The notes under the pieces are model-generated. The model was given only the letters and a program-made list of their open reading frames with translations. It did no database searches and had not been told where the DNA came from. 7,670 nt of DNA, taken from NCBI GenBank assembly GCA_050116415.1, contig JASFOS010000103.1, forward strand, positions 1 to 7,670, read 5' to 3'. The stretch is from JARRJY01 sp050116415 (GTDB taxonomy: Bacteria; Pseudomonadota; Gammaproteobacteria; UBA6429; Thiohalophilaceae). Below, piece by piece: positions 6,466 through 7,670 of this stretch; the first letter of the stretch is position 1, and every line of letters begins with the position of its first letter. The position numbers and the translations under genes were made by a program.

Positions 6466-6471
6466 AAGCTC

Positions 6472-7023
6472 ATGCAGATCATAAACGGCATATTATCACC
6501 CGCGATCCAGCTGGATTCGCCCAACTGTGATGACAGGCCGGATAGTGATGATATCTCGTTACTGGTGATACATGGCATCAGCCTGCCGCCCGGAGAGTTC
6601 GGCGGTGGCTATATAGAGCAGTTTTTTACCAACCAGCTGGATCCTGCCCAACATCCTTATTTCGAAGAAATCAGGCACCTGCAGGTCTCATCTCACCTAT
6701 TGATCAGCCGGGATGGTATAATTACCCAGTTCGTGCCGTTTCATAAACGGGCATGGCATGCCGGGGAGTCCTGTTATAAAGACAGGCAGCGTTGCAATGA
6801 CTATTCTATAGGTATCGAGCTGGAGGGGACTGATGACCAGCCCTATACTGATGCACAGTATCAAGCACTGAATTCGGTTATCGCGGTACTGCAGGCTAGT
6901 TACCCGCGGTTAACCACAAACAATATCGTGGGTCACTGTCATATCGCACCCCGGCGTAAAACTGATCCGGGACCGGCATTTGAATGGTCGCGGATAAATA
7001 ACACAGAAAATAAAATAGCCTGA
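6472..7023 (+). CDS. ampD: 1,6-anhydro-N-acetylmuramyl-L-alanine amidase AmpD
   Basis: This cytoplasmic zinc amidase of peptidoglycan recycling cuts the bond between 1,6-anhydroMurNAc and the L-Ala of the stem peptide. By removing anhydromuropeptides it keeps AmpR-controlled beta-lactamase genes silent in species that have them. The 183 residues match the E. coli enzyme closely: LLVIHGISLPPGEFGG (30-45), RDGIITQFVPF (80-90), KRAWHAG (92-98), RCNDYSIGIELEGTD (107-121), YTDAQYQAL (125-133) and GHCHIAPRRKTDPGPAF (154-170). Zinc ligands are H34, H155 and D165, and E116 and K163 are the expected catalytic residues, so the enzyme should be active. It starts 19 bases after the CBS gene with no visible terminator between them, so it may share the cassette transcript. 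Confidence 0.97.
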   Translation: MQIINGILSPAIQLDSPNCDDRPDSDDISLLVIHGISLPPGEFGGGYIEQFFTNQLDPAQHPYFEEIRHLQVSSHLLISRDGIITQFVPFHKRAWHAGESCYKDRQRCNDYSIGIELEGTDDQPYTDAQYQALNSVIAVLQASYPRLTTNNIVGHCHIAPRRKTDPGPAFEWSRINNTENKIA

Positions 7024-7044
7024 ACCAACTAACAGGAATACACC

Positions 7045-7670
7045 ATGAATTTTATCGCCATCATGATTGCTCTAGGTGTAGAGACTTTTTACAAGCCTAT
7101 CTCGCACTGGCGTGACTACCAGTGGTTTACGCGTTATGAACAGTGGTTATATGGCAAGCTGGAAAACGCCTCCTTCCGTGATAGCGCCGTTACCGTCGTA
7201 CTGGTCTTTGGCCTGGTTTTCCTGGTGACGGCGATAATCGGTAATGCCCTGTATGATTTTTTTGCGCTTATTGGATTCCTGTTTGCAACCCTGGTGCTGA
7301 TCTACAGCATAGGCCCGGATGACCTGGATGAAGATGTACAGGCTTACCTGCATGATGTTGAGCAGGATGATGCGGAAGGCGCCAGCCATCATGCTGAAAA
7401 AATTACCGGCCAGGTGTTAAACGGTAAACCTGCCGAGGTAGGGCAGCAGGTCAAAGAAGCGATCTTCATTCAGGGAAATGTCCGGATGCTGGGCGTTATC
7501 TTCTGGTTCGTGCTGCTTGGCCCGGCCGGCGCACTGTTATTCCGTTTGAGTGACATACAAAACCGTGCCAGCGAAAATCAATCCCCGGAATATGCTCAGG
7601 CCAATCAGCGCCTGTTTTATATCCTGTCATGGGTACCGGCGAGGCTCAGTGTACTTGGCTATGCGGTAGT
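7045..7670 (+). CDS. ampE: AmpE-like inner-membrane protein, 3' end cut by window
   Basis: The frame is open from ATG 7045 to the window edge, giving 208 residues and an incomplete codon. AGGA at 7034-7037 lies 7 bases before the start, and ampD ends 21 bases upstream. Hydrophobic segments are at about 49-66, 69-88 and 149-167, separated by an acidic stretch (PDDLDEDVQAYLHDVEQDDA, 91-110). The segment WVPARLSVLGYAV (196-208) matches the WVPVRLAGVAYA of E. coli AmpE, and the N-terminal LGVETFYKP resembles its opening LIFERLFK. AmpE is a cytoplasmic-membrane protein of the ampDE operon, proposed to act in signalling of beta-lactamase induction, with no established catalytic role. Roughly the last quarter of the protein is missing from the window. 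Confidence 0.9.
   Translation, partial: MNFIAIMIALGVETFYKPISHWRDYQWFTRYEQWLYGKLENASFRDSAVTVVLVFGLVFLVTAIIGNALYDFFALIGFLFATLVLIYSIGPDDLDEDVQAYLHDVEQDDAEGASHHAEKITGQVLNGKPAEVGQQVKEAIFIQGNVRMLGVIFWFVLLGPAGALLFRLSDIQNRASENQSPEYAQANQRLFYILSWVPARLSVLGYAV

Noticed and set aside
6337..6471. N-terminal extension of ampD into the CBS gene
   Set aside because: Its 45 extra residues have no AmpD similarity and overlap the conserved end of CBS2. Starting at 6472 gives exact agreement with E. coli numbering.

Overview
The window is a gene-dense chromosomal stretch from a gammaproteobacterium. The evidence is an AmpD that follows the enterobacterial enzyme almost residue by residue, an AmpE directly behind it, and a proteobacterial-type NadC next door. 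No rRNA, tRNA, CRISPR array, insertion sequence or phage gene is visible. No stretch longer than about 120 bases lacks a gene.

Layout from left to right. (1) 97-1827 (+) encodes a 576-residue cytoplasmic protein of unknown function with a degenerate PilZ-like beta domain near its C-terminus. (2) 1832-2674 (-) is nadC, convergent with the first gene and only 4 bases from it. (3) 2695-4053 (-) is an AGCS-family sodium:alanine/glycine symporter, 20 bases upstream of nadC and probably co-transcribed with it. (4) 4054-4171 is a short divergent promoter region. (5) 4172-6452 (+) is a tightly packed four-gene cassette: two paralogous DUF1538 membrane proteins, a PII-like trimeric signalling protein with an aberrant nucleotide site, and a two-CBS-domain protein. 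(6) 6472-7670 (+) holds ampD and the start of ampE (peptidoglycan recycling and beta-lactamase signalling), cut by the window edge.

The interesting part is the cassette. Two half-length membrane proteins of unknown transport activity are translationally coupled to each other. They are followed, behind a near-perfect Shine-Dalgarno sequence, by a PII-like regulator that has lost the uridylylation T-loop tyrosine and the ATP-binding arginines of classical GlnB/GlnK. That gene is coupled in turn to a CBS pair, another adenine-nucleotide sensing fold. By analogy with AmtB-GlnK and SbtA-SbtB, I infer a transporter or channel gated by nucleotide-sensing soluble partners. Its substrate cannot be read from the sequence.

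The cassette and the symporter lie between nadC and ampD. In E. coli these two genes are direct divergent neighbours, so the block looks like an insertion into, or an alternative version of, an old conserved junction. Continuous + strand spacing means that ampDE may be read from the cassette promoter.
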